Below are positions 26,713 to 35,996 of a stretch of 64,000 bases of DNA, piece after piece. Source of the DNA: Sphingomonas sp. Leaf339. Lineage in GTDB: Bacteria; Pseudomonadota; Alphaproteobacteria; Sphingomonadales; Sphingomonadaceae. The notes beneath the pieces were generated by a model, which worked only from the letters and a program-made list of their open reading frames with translations, had not been told where the DNA came from and did not search any database. The stretch spans positions 684,501 to 748,500 of the forward strand of contig NZ_LMRS01000001.1 in assembly GCF_001426195.1 (NCBI RefSeq), read 5' to 3'. The position numbers and the translations under genes were made by a program. How positions within the stretch are numbered: the stretch's first letter is position 1; the number at the start of each line of letters is the position of its first letter.

Positions 26713-28863
26713 ATGAAACTGCCGATCTCCTCCGCCCTTGCCGTCATCCTGGCGATGGCCGCCGCCGCCCCGCCGCTTGTTGCTCAGGAGGTGGTCCAGC
26801 CGCTTGGTCTGACCGATGCCGATCTGCTCGCCACCCAGATGCGTCAGATCGCCGCCAATCCGCGCGATGTGAATGCGCTGGCGCAGGCGGGCGAACTGTC
26901 GATCAAACTTGGCGATCTCAGCGCCGCCGCCTCGCTGTTCGCGCGCGCCGACAAGATCGATCCCCGCAACCCCCGCGTGAAGGCCGGCATGGGATCGATC
27001 CTGGTCCGGTCGGAACGGCCGGGCGAGGCGTTGCGGTTCTTCGATCAGGCGGAGAAAGCCGGTCTGTCGCCCAGCCGGTTCGCCGCGGATCGTGGACTCG
27101 CCTATGATCTGATCGGTCAGCAGGATCGGGCCCAGCGCGATTACCGTACCGCGCTGGCCAATGGCAGCGACGACGAGACGATCCGCCGCTACGCGCTGTC
27201 GCTGGGCATTTCCGGTCGACAGGCACAGGCGCTGCAGCAGCTCGACCCGCTGGTGCGAAAACAGGATCGGGCGGGCTGGCGGGCTCAGGCCTTCGTCTTG
27301 GCGATGAACGGCGACACCGCCGCCGCCGCCAAGATCGCGACGACTATGATGCCCGCGGGCATGGCGCAGGGGCTTGCCGCTTTTTTCCAGCGGCTGCCGA
27401 CCCTTTCGCCGATCGATCGCGCTTTCGCGGTGCACTTCGGCGAAATCTATCCCACGCCCGAGCGCTTGGCGGATGCGAAGCTGATCCCCGCGCTGCCGGC
27501 CTTCGTCCCCGACACCGTTGCACCGCCGGTGCAGGTGGCCGCGGTGACACCGGTGGTCGATCGCCGCCGCGATAGCCGGTCGCGGAACACGCGCAATACC
27601 CGACCCATGGTCGCGGCTGCGCCGGTTGTCACGGCCCAGCCTTCAACCAATGCTGCTCAGGTGGCGGCAGCACCGATAACGGGCGCGCCGGTCGTGGCTA
27701 TGTCGACACCGACCACGGTTGCGCCGGCATCCGCTGTACCGACCCCCGCTGCACCAACCCCCGCTGCACCGACCCCCGCTGCACCAACCATCGTCATGGC
27801 CGCCCCGCGCGCCGTCGTGCAGCCGGTGCCGCAGCAACCCGTGTCTCGCCCCGTCGAGGTCGCTGCTGCGATCGTCTCAGCCCGCACTGTCGATCGCGTT
27901 GCCCCCGTCCAGTCCAGCGCGGCGACGCAGCGCGCCGATTCGGTCTTGGCGCGGATCGTCGCCAGCCTGTCGATTCCCGCATCCGAACTGGGCATCGTCG
28001 AGCCAGAGCGCGCCGTGACTAACACGGCGGCACCCACCTCCGACGCCGGCCGCCGCGTCGTCGCCGAGGCATCCGCCAAGGAAGCGCGCGATACCCAGGT
28101 CCGCCGCGTCGTCGCCGCCAAACTGACTGGTGATGCCAAGGCTGACGACATCACCCCGAGCCGAACTGGCCGTCGAGCGGTCGTGGCCGAGGTCGAGCCG
28201 GTCCCCATGACCGCCGCCGGCCGCCGTGCCGCTGCTCGCAAGGCGGCGGCCGCGGCCAAGGAAGAGGCTGCGCTGGCGGCCGTCGCCGATGTCGAGCCAG
28301 TGCCGAAGACAGCCGATGGCCGGCGCGCCGCCGCGCGCAAGGCGGCGGCTGCCGCCAAGGAAGAGGCGACCCTGGAAGCGGCGGACGTCGAACCCGTGCC
28401 CAAGACGGCTGCCGGTCGTCGGGCCGCTGCTCGCAAGGCCGCGGCGGCGGCGAAGGAAGAAGCTGCAGCACAGACGCTCGCCGAACGCCGTGCCGCCGCT
28501 CGCGTCGCGCTGGCCGACAAGAAAAAGGGCTCCGAGGTCAAGGCGCTGGCCGACAAGGCCGCCGCCGAGAAGAAGGCGGCCCGCGCCAATCCCGCCCGCG
28601 TCTGGGTCCAGGTCGCCAGCGGTGCGAACGAAGGCGATCTTGCCAAGGCATGGACGGGTGCAAAGGCGAAGGCGCCGGCGGTGCTCGGCACGCGCGGCGG
28701 CTACACCCTGCCGTTCCGCGCCACCAACCGCGTCCTGACCGGTCCGTTCAAGACCGACGCCGAGGCCCGCGCCTTCGTCAATCAGCTCGCCAAAAAGGGT
28801 GTGGCGGGCTTCCCCGTCACGACCGAGGCGGGTCAGCAGGTCGCTCGTCTGCCGGGCAAGTGA
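26713..28863 (+). CDS. Secreted TPR and SPOR-domain protein with Ala/Lys/Arg repeats
   Basis: 716 residues from ATG 26713, which gives a clean signal peptide ([20 protein letters not shown]). TPR-like helical repeats occupy about residues 30-260. A Pro/Ala/Thr-rich linker with PAAPT repeats follows. Then come three tandem 29-31-residue units built on [20 protein letters not shown] and AKEEA. A C-terminal SPOR domain (about 630-716; [35 protein letters not shown]) binds denuded septal glycan. Position directly after ftsZ fits a division-site envelope role, but this is inference. An upstream ATG at 26662 is less likely. Confidence 0.85.
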   Translation: MKLPISSALAVILAMAAAAPPLVAQEVVQPLGLTDADLLATQMRQIAANPRDVNALAQAGELSIKLGDLSAAASLFARADKIDPRNPRVKAGMGSILVRSERPGEALRFFDQAEKAGLSPSRFAADRGLAYDLIGQQDRAQRDYRTALANGSDDETIRRYALSLGISGRQAQALQQLDPLVRKQDRAGWRAQAFVLAMNGDTAAAAKIATTMMPAGMAQGLAAFFQRLPTLSPIDRAFAVHFGEIYPTPERLADAKLIPALPAFVPDTVAPPVQVAAVTPVVDRRRDSRSRNTRNTRPMVAAAPVVTAQPSTNAAQVAAAPITGAPVVAMSTPTTVAPASAVPTPAAPTPAAPTPAAPTIVMAAPRAVVQPVPQQPVSRPVEVAAAIVSARTVDRVAPVQSSAATQRADSVLARIVASLSIPASELGIVEPERAVTNTAAPTSDAGRRVVAEASAKEARDTQVRRVVAAKLTGDAKADDITPSRTGRRAVVAEVEPVPMTAAGRRAAARKAAAAAKEEAALAAVADVEPVPKTADGRRAAARKAAAAAKEEATLEAADVEPVPKTAAGRRAAARKAAAAAKEEAAAQTLAERRAAARVALADKKKGSEVKALADKAAAEKKAARANPARVWVQVASGANEGDLAKAWTGAKAKAPAVLGTRGGYTLPFRATNRVLTGPFKTDAEARAFVNQLAKKGVAGFPVTTEAGQQVARLPGK
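27739..27786 (+). repeat. Tandem 15-bp repeat encoding PAAPT units
   Basis: Three near-identical 15-base units of the form CCCCCGCTGCACCGA lie in frame inside the TPR/SPOR gene and encode PTPAA-type pentapeptides in the flexible linker. Such repeats change length easily by slippage without frame loss. Confidence 0.75.
28189..28470 (+). repeat. Three tandem repeats of about 90 bp in the TPR/SPOR gene
   Basis: Three in-frame copies of a 29-31-residue unit ([18 protein letters not shown] then AAKEEA) are visible. Copies differ at a few residues (M/K, D/A) and in the short linker. The unit is strongly basic then acidic and probably helical; its role is unknown. Confidence 0.8.
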
Positions 28864-30041
28864 CGGCGCCCGCCACGATCGTCCGCGCGTCCTACGCCGC
28901 GGACCCGGCTTCCAGTCGCGGCCGATTGCATGACGAAGAGGGGGATGGCGTGCGCGGCCCCCGCGACGCGTTCCAGCGCGATCGCGACCGGGTGATCCAC
29001 TCGATCAGCTTCCGCCGCCTGCGCCACAAGACGCAGGTGTTCATGGCACCCGATGGCGACCATTTCCGCGTCCGCCTGACGCACAGTATCGAGGTAGCGC
29101 AGATCGGCCGGGCCATCGCCCGTGCGCTCGGTCTGAACGAGGATCTGACCGAGGCCTTGTGCCTCGCGCACGATATCGGCCATCCGCCGTTCGGTCATGC
29201 CGGCGAGGATGCGCTGAAGGCGGCGATGGCGACGGCGGGCGGCTTCGACCATAACGGGCATACGTTGCGCACCCTGACCGAGATCGAGCGTCCTTATCCG
29301 CTATGGAATGGCCTGAACCTCAGTTGGGAAACGCTGGAGGGGCTCGCCAAGCACAACGGTCCGGTTCGCCATCCCGGCTGGGCATTGGCGGCGGCGAATG
29401 CGGCGTTCCCGCTCGATCTGGCGGGCTGGTCCTCGCTAGAGGCACAGGTCGCGGCGATCTCCGACGACATCGCATATGATAATCACGACATTGACGATGG
29501 CCTGCGCGCCGGTTTGCTGACGCTCGATCAATTGATGGCGCAGCCCCTGGTCGCGCGGACCTGGGTCGCGGTACGCGCGCGCTTTCCGACCGTCGATGAA
29601 ACCCGGTTGGCCCGCGAATTGATCCGCAGCCAGATCGGCGAGATGGTGACCGACCTGATCGCCGAAACGCAGCAGCGGATCGCCGACAGCGGCGTGACGA
29701 GCGCCGATGACGTGCGGCAGGCAGGCAGGGCGCTGGTCGGCTTTTCCGATAGCCTCCGTGTCGAGGAACGCGACCTCAAGCGCTTCATGTACGCCAACCT
29801 CTATCACCACCCCCGCCAGTTGGAGGCGGCCGAAGCGGCGCACCGCATCGTCACCGGATTATTCGCGGTCTATGCCACGCGGGCGGATACCATCCCGATC
29901 GAATGGCGCGATCGCCTGCCCGATCAGGAGCCTGCGCGCAGCCGGCATATCGCCGATTTCATCGCCGGCATGACGGATCGCTACGCCATCGCCCGCTATC
30001 GTGAACTGATCGGGCCGATCGACCTGCCCGAAGGATTCTGA
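28860..30041 (+). CDS. dgt: Deoxyguanosinetriphosphate triphosphohydrolase-like protein
   Basis: 393 residues from GTG 28860, which overlaps the preceding stop. HD-domain dNTP triphosphohydrolase: [17 protein letters not shown], then the metal ligands in [16 protein letters not shown] and [19 protein letters not shown], and [37 protein letters not shown] supplies the last metal Asp. It belongs to the type 2 dGTPase-like family and hydrolyses dNTPs to nucleoside plus triphosphate. It was placed directly after the SPOR gene and before an intrinsic terminator. Confidence 0.94.
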   Translation: MTAPATIVRASYAADPASSRGRLHDEEGDGVRGPRDAFQRDRDRVIHSISFRRLRHKTQVFMAPDGDHFRVRLTHSIEVAQIGRAIARALGLNEDLTEALCLAHDIGHPPFGHAGEDALKAAMATAGGFDHNGHTLRTLTEIERPYPLWNGLNLSWETLEGLAKHNGPVRHPGWALAAANAAFPLDLAGWSSLEAQVAAISDDIAYDNHDIDDGLRAGLLTLDQLMAQPLVARTWVAVRARFPTVDETRLARELIRSQIGEMVTDLIAETQQRIADSGVTSADDVRQAGRALVGFSDSLRVEERDLKRFMYANLYHHPRQLEAAEAAHRIVTGLFAVYATRADTIPIEWRDRLPDQEPARSRHIADFIAGMTDRYAIARYRELIGPIDLPEGF

Positions 30042-30071
30042 TCCATCCGCATCGGGATAAGCGAGATACGA

Positions 30072-30108
30072 AAAGGGCCTCCCCGGCATGATACCGGGAA
30101 GGCCCTTT
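30072..30108. terminator. Bidirectional terminator between dgt and the small secreted protein gene
   Basis: A stem of about 15 bp with one bulged C (AAAGGGCCT...AGGCCCTTT outer part) has a 7-base loop. A-tract on the left and T-tract on the right make it usable from both sides, fitting two convergent genes. Confidence 0.88.
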
Positions 30109-30126
30109 CGTCAGACTGATGATCGC

Positions 30127-30420
30127 TTAGCGGCCAATGGCAGCCATACCGCCGGCAGCGCCACGTGCTTCCGACGTACGGAACGCAACGTTCGTGTTAC
30201 CCGACGTACCGGTGACGCGACCATCCTTCACCACGAGGCGGAACGGCGCATTGCCGGGCAGGCGATGGCCGCTGATGACCTTGCGGCCATTATCGTCGGA
30301 CGTCTTGTACACGTAGGTGTAACCCTCGTGCTGGAAGCTCTGCTCGCCCTCGGCGGCCGACACTGGCGTCGCGGCGGTGAAGATGATGGCAGAAGCGGTC
30401 AGGAAAATGGCAGTACGCAT
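30127..30420 (-). CDS. Small secreted hypothetical protein
   Basis: 97 residues. A signal peptide (MRTAIFLTASAIIFTAATPV, cut after SAA) is followed by a 75-residue mature domain: GYTYVYKTSDDNGRKVISGH then FRLVVKDGRVTGTSGNTNVAF. This suggests a small beta-rich periplasmic domain. No named family is recognised. GAGGAAC lies 7 bases upstream of the ATG. Monocistronic, convergent with dgt and divergent from argS. Confidence 0.75.
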   Translation of the reverse strand: MRTAIFLTASAIIFTAATPVSAAEGEQSFQHEGYTYVYKTSDDNGRKVISGHRLPGNAPFRLVVKDGRVTGTSGNTNVAFRTSEARGAAGGMAAIGR

Positions 30421-30611
30421 GATCGTGTTCCTCGCTGGAAGGGCGTGGCGCCCGATCAGGTCCTCTTTATGTCGTTAAACGCACAAATATTGCGGTGCAG
30501 CATGCCTGACAATTGCAAAGGTCCGGGATTGCGATTGCAGAAGATGCATCCGCATTTGAGCCGCGTCGGCTTTACCGCTAGATGCCCCGCTTTCGATCAT
30601 CCGGAACAGCC

Positions 30612-32336
30612 ATGACGCTTTACACCCGCTTCGCCGCGCATATCGATGCGGCGCTCGATACGTTGACGACGGCGGGCGTGCTGCCGGCCGGGCTCGATCG
30701 CCGCAACGTGACGGTCGAACCGCCGCGCGACGCCAGCCATGGCGATCTGGCGACGAACGCGGCGATGGTGCTGGCCAAGCCCGCCGGCGTGAAGCCGCGC
30801 GATCTGGCGGAGCAACTGGCGGCCGAACTGACCAAGCTGGACGATGTCGCCCGTGTCGACGTGGCTGGCCCCGGTTTCATCAACATGATGCTGACCGACG
30901 ATAGCTGGCGCGCCGAACTCGCCACCGTCCATGCCGCCCGCGCCGATTATGGCCGCTCGACGACGGGTGAGGGCATCACCGTCAACATCGAATATGTGTC
31001 GGCCAACCCGACCGGGCCGATGCACATGGGCCATTGCCGCGGCGCAGTGGTCGGCGATGCGCTCGCCAACCTGCTCGAATTCGCCGGCAACAAGGTGATC
31101 CGCGAATATTACGTGAACGACGCTGGCGGTCAGGTCGATGTCCTCGGCCGTTCCGCGCATGTCCGGTATCGCGAGGCGCTCGGCGAAACCGTGACCATCC
31201 CTGAGGGCCTGTATCCCGGCGACTATTTGGTGCCGGTGGGTCAGGCGCTCGCAGCCGAATACGACGATCGCTACGTGGCCGCGCCTGAGGCAGAATGGCT
31301 GCCCCTGTTCCGCACGCGTGCGGTGGCCGCGATGCTCGTCCTTATCCGCGACGATCTCGCCCTGCTCGGCATCCACCATGATCTGTTCTCGTCCGAGGCC
31401 GAGTTGCAGGCCGCCGGCAAGCCCGAGGCGGCCGAGGCGGAACTGCGCGCGCGCGATCTGGTCTATGACGGCGTGCTGGAAGCGCCCAAGGGCGAAACCC
31501 CCGACGATTGGGAGCCGGTTGAGCTCCCCCTGTTCCGCTCGACACAGTATGGCGACGATCAGGATCGCCCGATCAAGAAGTCGAACGGCCAGTGGACCTA
31601 CTTCGGCGCCGACCTCGCTTATCACTATCAAAAGGCACAGAGCGCCGATCAGTTGATCGACATCTGGGGCGCCGACCATGCCGGCACCGTCAAGCGGATC
31701 GTCGCGGCCGTCGCGGCGCTGACCGGCGGCAAGACGCGGTTCGACGTGAAGCTGATCCAGATGGTCCGCCTGCTCCGCGCCGGTGAACCGGTGAAGATGT
31801 CGAAACGGTCGGGCAATTTCGTGACGTTGGCCGACGTCGTCCGCGAGGTTGGGCGCGACGTCGTCCGCTTCACGATGCTGACGCGCCGCGCCGATGCGCA
31901 GATGGATTTCGATTTCGCCAAGGTGGTCGAGGCATCGAAGGACAACCCTGTCTTCTACGTCCAGTATGCGCATGCCCGCATCGCCTCGCTTCACCGCCGC
32001 GCCGCCGAGGCGGGGATCGCGGAGGGCGAGGCCGATCTGTCCCGCCTCGGGACGGAGGAACTGACGCTGGTGAAGCTGCTCGCCCAGTTCCCGCGCATGG
32101 TCGAAACCGCCGCATCGACGCGCGAACCTCATCGCATCGCTTTCTATCTCTATGACTTGGCGGGCGCCTTTCACGCGCTGTGGAATGTCGGCAACGATCG
32201 CCCCGATCGTCGCTTTCTGGTGGTTGAAGACGCTGATGCGACGCGGGCACGGCTTTTCTTGGCGGCCGGCGTAGGGCAGATAATCCGCAACGGTCTGGCG
32301 ATCATGGGCGTCGAAGCCGTTTCGGAGATGAATTGA
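30612..32336 (+). CDS. argS: Arginyl-tRNA synthetase
   Basis: 574 residues, class I synthetase charging tRNA-Arg. The HIGH-type motif is in SANPTGPMHMGHCRGAVVGD, the KMSKS-type motif in VKMSKRSGNFVTL, and ArgRS-specific YYVNDAGGQVDVL and ADHAGTVKRIVAAV are present. The start MTLYTRFAAHIDAALDTL is the usual Arg-tRNA synthetase N-terminal domain. One-base overlap with the next SPOR gene. Confidence 0.97.
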   Translation: MTLYTRFAAHIDAALDTLTTAGVLPAGLDRRNVTVEPPRDASHGDLATNAAMVLAKPAGVKPRDLAEQLAAELTKLDDVARVDVAGPGFINMMLTDDSWRAELATVHAARADYGRSTTGEGITVNIEYVSANPTGPMHMGHCRGAVVGDALANLLEFAGNKVIREYYVNDAGGQVDVLGRSAHVRYREALGETVTIPEGLYPGDYLVPVGQALAAEYDDRYVAAPEAEWLPLFRTRAVAAMLVLIRDDLALLGIHHDLFSSEAELQAAGKPEAAEAELRARDLVYDGVLEAPKGETPDDWEPVELPLFRSTQYGDDQDRPIKKSNGQWTYFGADLAYHYQKAQSADQLIDIWGADHAGTVKRIVAAVAALTGGKTRFDVKLIQMVRLLRAGEPVKMSKRSGNFVTLADVVREVGRDVVRFTMLTRRADAQMDFDFAKVVEASKDNPVFYVQYAHARIASLHRRAAEAGIAEGEADLSRLGTEELTLVKLLAQFPRMVETAASTREPHRIAFYLYDLAGAFHALWNVGNDRPDRRFLVVEDADATRARLFLAAGVGQIIRNGLAIMGVEAVSEMN

Positions 32337-33067
32337 TGGCCGACGACAGGCATATCCGCAACGAAGACCGGCTTCCCTGGCTGGAAACGGTGGATGCGGA
32401 GGACGAGGAGTCCTCCGCGCCGATCATCCGCATCATCGCGCTGGTGCTGGTCGGTCTGGCCGTGCTGGCCGGCATCGTTCTCGCCGTCCTGACCTTTCGC
32501 GGGCGTGAGGCATCCGGCACCGGCCAGTTGATCCCCGCCGCGACCACCGCCTACAAGGTGCGGCCAGAGGAACAGGGTGGCCTGAAGGTAGAGGGCGAGG
32601 GCGACAGCGCCATCGCCACCAGCGCCGGCAAGGCAGCCGGCACCGGCGCGATCGATCTAGGCGCCGTACCGGAAGCGCCGATCGACACCACGCGTGCGCG
32701 TCCCAACGCCACCGCGACCGACGACGAGGGCAGCCGCAATGCGGTGGCCGATGTGCCGGCCCGCAGCGGCAAATTGGTCGCCGCCGCGCCGCTGACGTCC
32801 TCGCGTCCCGCTGGTCAGGGTCAGTCGACGGGCGGAACGATGGTGCAATTGGGCGCCTATCCCAGCGAAGCGGTGGCCAACGAATCATGGGGCCGCTTCG
32901 CCAAACGCTTCGGCTATCTCGCCCCGCTACCCAAGGCGGTCCAACCGGTCGCGCGCGGCGGCAAGACGCTCTATCGCCTCCGGGTCGATGCCGGCAACGC
33001 CAATCAGGCCGCCGATTTATGCGGTCGCCTCCGGGTCGCGGGCGAGGCGTGCTTCGTCGCCGGTTGA
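32336..33067 (+). CDS. SPOR domain-containing membrane protein
   Basis: 243 residues. A cytoplasmic acidic N-terminus precedes one membrane helix at about 34-57 (IIRIIALVLVGLAVLAGIVL). A disordered periplasmic linker and a C-terminal SPOR domain follow (about 168-243; GTMVQLGAYPSEAVANESWG ... LYRLRVDAGNANQAADLCGR). Bitopic SPOR proteins locate to the septum. Its position between argS and nagZ is a conserved alphaproteobacterial arrangement. Starts on the argS stop. Confidence 0.9.
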   Translation: MADDRHIRNEDRLPWLETVDAEDEESSAPIIRIIALVLVGLAVLAGIVLAVLTFRGREASGTGQLIPAATTAYKVRPEEQGGLKVEGEGDSAIATSAGKAAGTGAIDLGAVPEAPIDTTRARPNATATDDEGSRNAVADVPARSGKLVAAAPLTSSRPAGQGQSTGGTMVQLGAYPSEAVANESWGRFAKRFGYLAPLPKAVQPVARGGKTLYRLRVDAGNANQAADLCGRLRVAGEACFVAG

Positions 33068-33092
33068 CCATGCTTGCGGAGCGTAGCCCGAT

Positions 33093-34094
33093 ATGACCCC
33101 GATGATCGTCGGGCTGGACGGCCCGACGCTGTCACCGGTGGAGCGCGCCGCCTTCACGGCGTCGACGCCGACGGGCTTCATCCTGTTCGCCCGTAATGTC
33201 ATCGATCCAATCCAGCTGCGGGCGCTGACCGACGAACTGCGGATGCTGACCGGACGGGAAAATTTGCCAATCCTGATCGATCAGGAGGGTGGTGCCGTCG
33301 CGCGGCTGCGGCCGCCGGAATGGCCAGATTTCCCGGCGCCAGCTCGTTTCGCCGCGTTGTACCAACAGGCGCCGATGTCGGCGATCCAGGCGATGCGCGC
33401 CAATGGTGAGGCGATCGGGCTGACGCTGGCGGCGGCCGGCATCACGATGAATGCTGCGCCAATGCTCGACCTCGCCTATCCTGGCGCCGACCCAGCACTG
33501 GCCAATCGGGCGTTGGGGGCCGAACCAATGCAGGTGGCGGCACTGGGACGGGCGACGCTGGAAGGGATGGCGACCGCTGGCGTGACCGGTATCCTGAAGC
33601 ACATGCCCGGCCATGGCCGGGCGACCGTCGATCCCCATCACGCGCTGCCCGTCATCACCGCGACGGCGGCAGAACTGGATCGCGATGTCGCCCCGTTTCG
33701 GACGCTGGCACAGGCCCGTGCGGGTATGACGGCGCATGCGGTTTTCACCGCCTGGGATACAGCGCAACCGGCAACGCTGTCACCGATTGTCATCGACAGG
33801 GTGATTCGTGGTGCGATCGGGTTCGATGGATTGTTGGTGTCCGACGATCTCCACATGAACGCACTTACGGGTAATCTTGTCGATCTTGCGGTCGCTGCGG
33901 TCGCGGCCGGATGCGACCTCGCGCTCTGCTGCCGGGCGACGCCGGATGAAATTGCGATCTTGGCTGCAGCCTTGCCGCCCATGTCCGCTCGATCCGAGCG
34001 ACGCCTGCAAGATGCGATATCGACCCGGCCTAGTGACCTTCCCGATCCCGCCGCGGCGATCGCGCGCTGCAACGCATTGCTCGCTCTGGCATGA
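33093..34094 (+). CDS. nagZ: Beta-N-acetylhexosaminidase NagZ
   Basis: 333 residues, GH3. Releases GlcNAc from anhydromuropeptides during peptidoglycan recycling. Conserved LPILIDQEGGAVARLRPP, the catalytic His loop in LKHMPGHGRATVDPHHALP, and the nucleophile Asp in GLLVSDDLHMNALTG. Cytosolic (no signal peptide). In many alphaproteobacteria scpA and scpB follow; here tatA follows after 58 bases. Confidence 0.95.
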   Translation: MTPMIVGLDGPTLSPVERAAFTASTPTGFILFARNVIDPIQLRALTDELRMLTGRENLPILIDQEGGAVARLRPPEWPDFPAPARFAALYQQAPMSAIQAMRANGEAIGLTLAAAGITMNAAPMLDLAYPGADPALANRALGAEPMQVAALGRATLEGMATAGVTGILKHMPGHGRATVDPHHALPVITATAAELDRDVAPFRTLAQARAGMTAHAVFTAWDTAQPATLSPIVIDRVIRGAIGFDGLLVSDDLHMNALTGNLVDLAVAAVAAGCDLALCCRATPDEIAILAAALPPMSARSERRLQDAISTRPSDLPDPAAAIARCNALLALA

Positions 34095-34152
34095 CGCTGG
34101 AAATGCCCTCGAATAGCGCCTAGATGGATCATCAGCTTCAGGAGTACGCACC

Positions 34153-34392
34153 ATGGGCAGTTTCAGCCCGATTCATCTGCTCGTTCTCGCCGTCGTCGCC
34201 ATCTTGCTCCTGGGCGGCGGTCGATTCTCCAGCCTGATGGGTGACGTCGCCAAGGGTGTGAAGAATTTCAAGAAGGGCATGGCCGAACAGGACGACGATG
34301 CAGCGGCCAAGCCGGCTAAGCGTATCGAAGCCCAGACCCGCGCCGAGCCCGCATTCGATCGCGAAGCCGATCGCGCGCGCGACGACCGCTGA
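34153..34392 (+). CDS. tatA: Sec-independent translocase subunit TatA
   Basis: 79 residues: a membrane helix at about 6-21 ([16 protein letters not shown]), then the amphipathic helix [20 protein letters not shown] and a charged tail. It forms the variable-size pore of the twin-arginine translocase. The usual FGKGR hinge is replaced by LGGGRF. First gene of tatABC. Confidence 0.94.
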   Translation: MGSFSPIHLLVLAVVAILLLGGGRFSSLMGDVAKGVKNFKKGMAEQDDDAAAKPAKRIEAQTRAEPAFDREADRARDDR

Positions 34393-34421
34393 TTCTGCTC
34401 TATCGCTGAGGCGCGTCCCGA

Positions 34422-34835
34422 ATGTTTGATATCGCGCCGCAGGAGCTGCTGCTCGTTGCCGCCGTCGCGCTTGTCGTAATCGGTCCAAAGGATCTTCCCA
34501 AGGCGATGCGTGTCGTCGGCTATTGGGTTGGACGTGCGCGCGGCGTCGCGCGTCAGTTCCGGTCCGGCTTCGACGCCATGGTGCGCGAAGCGGAGCTGGA
34601 AGAAATGGAAAAGAAATGGGCGGCGGAGAACGAACGGATCATGCGTGAGCATCCGGCACCGTCCGACGATCCCGACGCCATACCGGATCGCGGGTTGCCC
34701 GCCGATCATGTCGATCATGAACCGACCCCCGCCACGCATCCAACGGCGGCGGAACAACCGATAATGGTTGAGAAGCCGGAAGTGTCGCCCGCCACGAAGG
34801 TGGAACCCGGCCGCTCCGAAGGTGCCGCCTCGTGA
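34422..34835 (+). CDS. tatB: Sec-independent translocase subunit TatB
   Basis: 137 residues. MFDIAPQELLLVAAVALVVI then GPKDLPKAMRVVGYWVGRAR is the TatB signature with the conserved GPK(D/E)LP hinge. A long charged helix and a Pro-rich tail follow. With TatC it forms the twin-arginine signal receptor. ATGA-type overlap with tatC (GTG start). Confidence 0.94.
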   Translation: MFDIAPQELLLVAAVALVVIGPKDLPKAMRVVGYWVGRARGVARQFRSGFDAMVREAELEEMEKKWAAENERIMREHPAPSDDPDAIPDRGLPADHVDHEPTPATHPTAAEQPIMVEKPEVSPATKVEPGRSEGAAS

Positions 34836-35596
34836 GCGAGATCGATGAAAGCCGTGCGCCGCTGCTCGATCATCTGATCGAACTTCGCCGCCGCCTGCTG
34901 ATGTGCATCGCTGCGCTGGTCATCGCGTTCGCGATCGCCTTCTATTTTTCGGAATCGATTTTCGCCTTCCTCGTCCAGCCGCTGCTGGCGGCCGGGCAGG
35001 GGACGGTGATCTACACCGAGATTTTCGAGGCGTTTTTCGTCCAGGTGAAGGTCGCGTTCTTTGCGGCGATGATGATCGCGTTCCCGGTGATTGCCAACCA
35101 GTTGTGGCAATTCGTCGCGCCGGGTTTGTATCGCAAGGAGAGGCGGGCGCTGCTGCCGTTCCTGCTGGCGACGCCGATGCTGTTCATCCTTGGCGCCGCA
35201 ATGGCCTATTATGTCGCCATTCCGATGGCGCTGCACTTTCTGCTTGGCTTCGATGGTGTCGTCGGCGGCGTGAAGCGAGAGGCGTTGCCGGCGATCGGCA
35301 ATTACCTGTCGTTCATCATGCAGTTCCTGTTCGGCTTCGGCCTGTCATTCCTGCTCCCGGTCCTGCTGATGCTGCTGGAACGCGCCGGCATCGTGACCCG
35401 CAAGCAACTCGTGTCGGCACGGCGCTATGCGATCGTCGGCGCGTTCGCGATCGCGGCGGTATTGACGCCGCCGGATATCGGATCGCAGCTTCTCCTCGCG
35501 ATCCCGCTCTGCATTCTTTACGAAGCGGCCCTGATCGGCATCTGGTTCACCGAACGCCGCCGCGCCCGCGAAGTTGAAGAGCTCGAGGCCGAATAG
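34832..35596 (+). CDS. tatC: Sec-independent translocase subunit TatC
   Basis: 254 residues, six membrane helices. APLLDHLIELRRRLL is the TatC N-terminal signature, followed by FEAFFVQVKVAFFAA, QLWQFVAPGLYRKERR and the conserved ERAGIVTRKQL. It recognises the RR signal peptide. GTG start overlapping tatB. Confidence 0.96.
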   Translation: MSEIDESRAPLLDHLIELRRRLLMCIAALVIAFAIAFYFSESIFAFLVQPLLAAGQGTVIYTEIFEAFFVQVKVAFFAAMMIAFPVIANQLWQFVAPGLYRKERRALLPFLLATPMLFILGAAMAYYVAIPMALHFLLGFDGVVGGVKREALPAIGNYLSFIMQFLFGFGLSFLLPVLLMLLERAGIVTRKQLVSARRYAIVGAFAIAAVLTPPDIGSQLLLAIPLCILYEAALIGIWFTERRRAREVEELEAE

Positions 35597-35600
35597 CAAA

Positions 35601-35631
35601 CGGGCTCCGGTGTCTATGACACCGGAGCCCG
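35601..35631. terminator. Terminator-like hairpin between tatC and the entericidin gene
   Basis: A perfect 14-bp stem (35601-35614 with 35618-35631) has a 3-base loop. On the minus strand it is followed by TTTGC; on the plus strand no T-run is seen. It lies between two convergent genes and more likely ends the minus-strand one. Confidence 0.75.
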
Positions 35632-35665
35632 CGATCCCGAATTGACCGGGCTCGGCCTTGATGGC

Positions 35666-35800
35666 TTACTTTGCGTCGTCTGCGGTCTTGGCCACCGTCT
35701 TGCCGGCCGAACTCACGTCCTTGCCCGCGCCCTCGATCGTGTTGCAGGCCGAAACCAGCAATGCGCCCGCGACCACTGCGAAACCAACGAACTTACGCAT
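35666..35800 (-). CDS. Entericidin A/B-family small lipoprotein
   Basis: 44 residues. MRKFVGFAVVAGALLVSAC is a lipoprotein signal with lipobox VSAC. The mature part NTIEGAGKDVSSAGKTVAK is the entericidin signature (NT-xGxGkDi-aGk-i). Such peptides are small cell-envelope lipoproteins linked to stationary-phase and stress responses. A strong AGGAGG lies 5 bases before the ATG, and an EcfG-type promoter candidate lies further upstream. It is too short for default gene finders. Confidence 0.9.
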   Translation of the reverse strand: MRKFVGFAVVAGALLVSACNTIEGAGKDVSSAGKTVAKTADDAK

Positions 35801-35835
35801 AAAAACCTCCTGAAGGCGAAACTGCCGAAGTGAGC

Positions 35836-35860
35836 AATGTTCGACCCAGCCGATCGTTCC
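35836..35860 (-). promoter_or_regulatory. EcfG-type promoter candidate for the entericidin gene
   Basis: Minus strand GGAAC (35860-35856), 16-base spacer, CATT (35839-35836). The general-stress sigma factor EcfG recognises GGAAC-N16/17-CGTT, so this has one mismatch in the -10. Predicted start of transcription is about 30 bases before the ATG. Confidence 0.55.
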
Positions 35861-35886
35861 ACCTACGGACCAATGGCGAGGCCACG

Positions 35887-35991
35887 CCTAAAAGTTAAAG
35901 GCCCGAAAACTCGACCGGGGGGGGAGGGTCGATGTTTCCGGGCCTATGACGTGGACCGCGAGAGCGGGGGGGCATAAATTCGCGGTCCGCA
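35887..35991 (-). ncRNA. Predicted EcfG-dependent small RNA with two C-rich stem-loops (GsrN-like)
   Basis: Lies in the gap between the phyP stop and the entericidin gene. The predicted RNA of about 105 nt begins near 35991, just downstream of a perfect EcfG promoter. Stem-loop 1: 9-bp stem (35980-35988 with 35953-35961), 18-nt loop containing seven consecutive C. Stem-loop 2: 17 paired bases with one mismatch and one bulge (35945-35927 with 35916-35899), 10-nt loop CUCCCCCCCC, followed by UUAACUUUUA as a terminator-like tail. No ORF with a ribosome-binding site fits. Caulobacter GsrN is a stress-sigma-dependent sRNA with a C-rich target-binding loop, so a functional counterpart is inferred; primary-sequence homology was not tested. 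Confidence 0.7.
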
Positions 35992-35996
35992 GTTAA

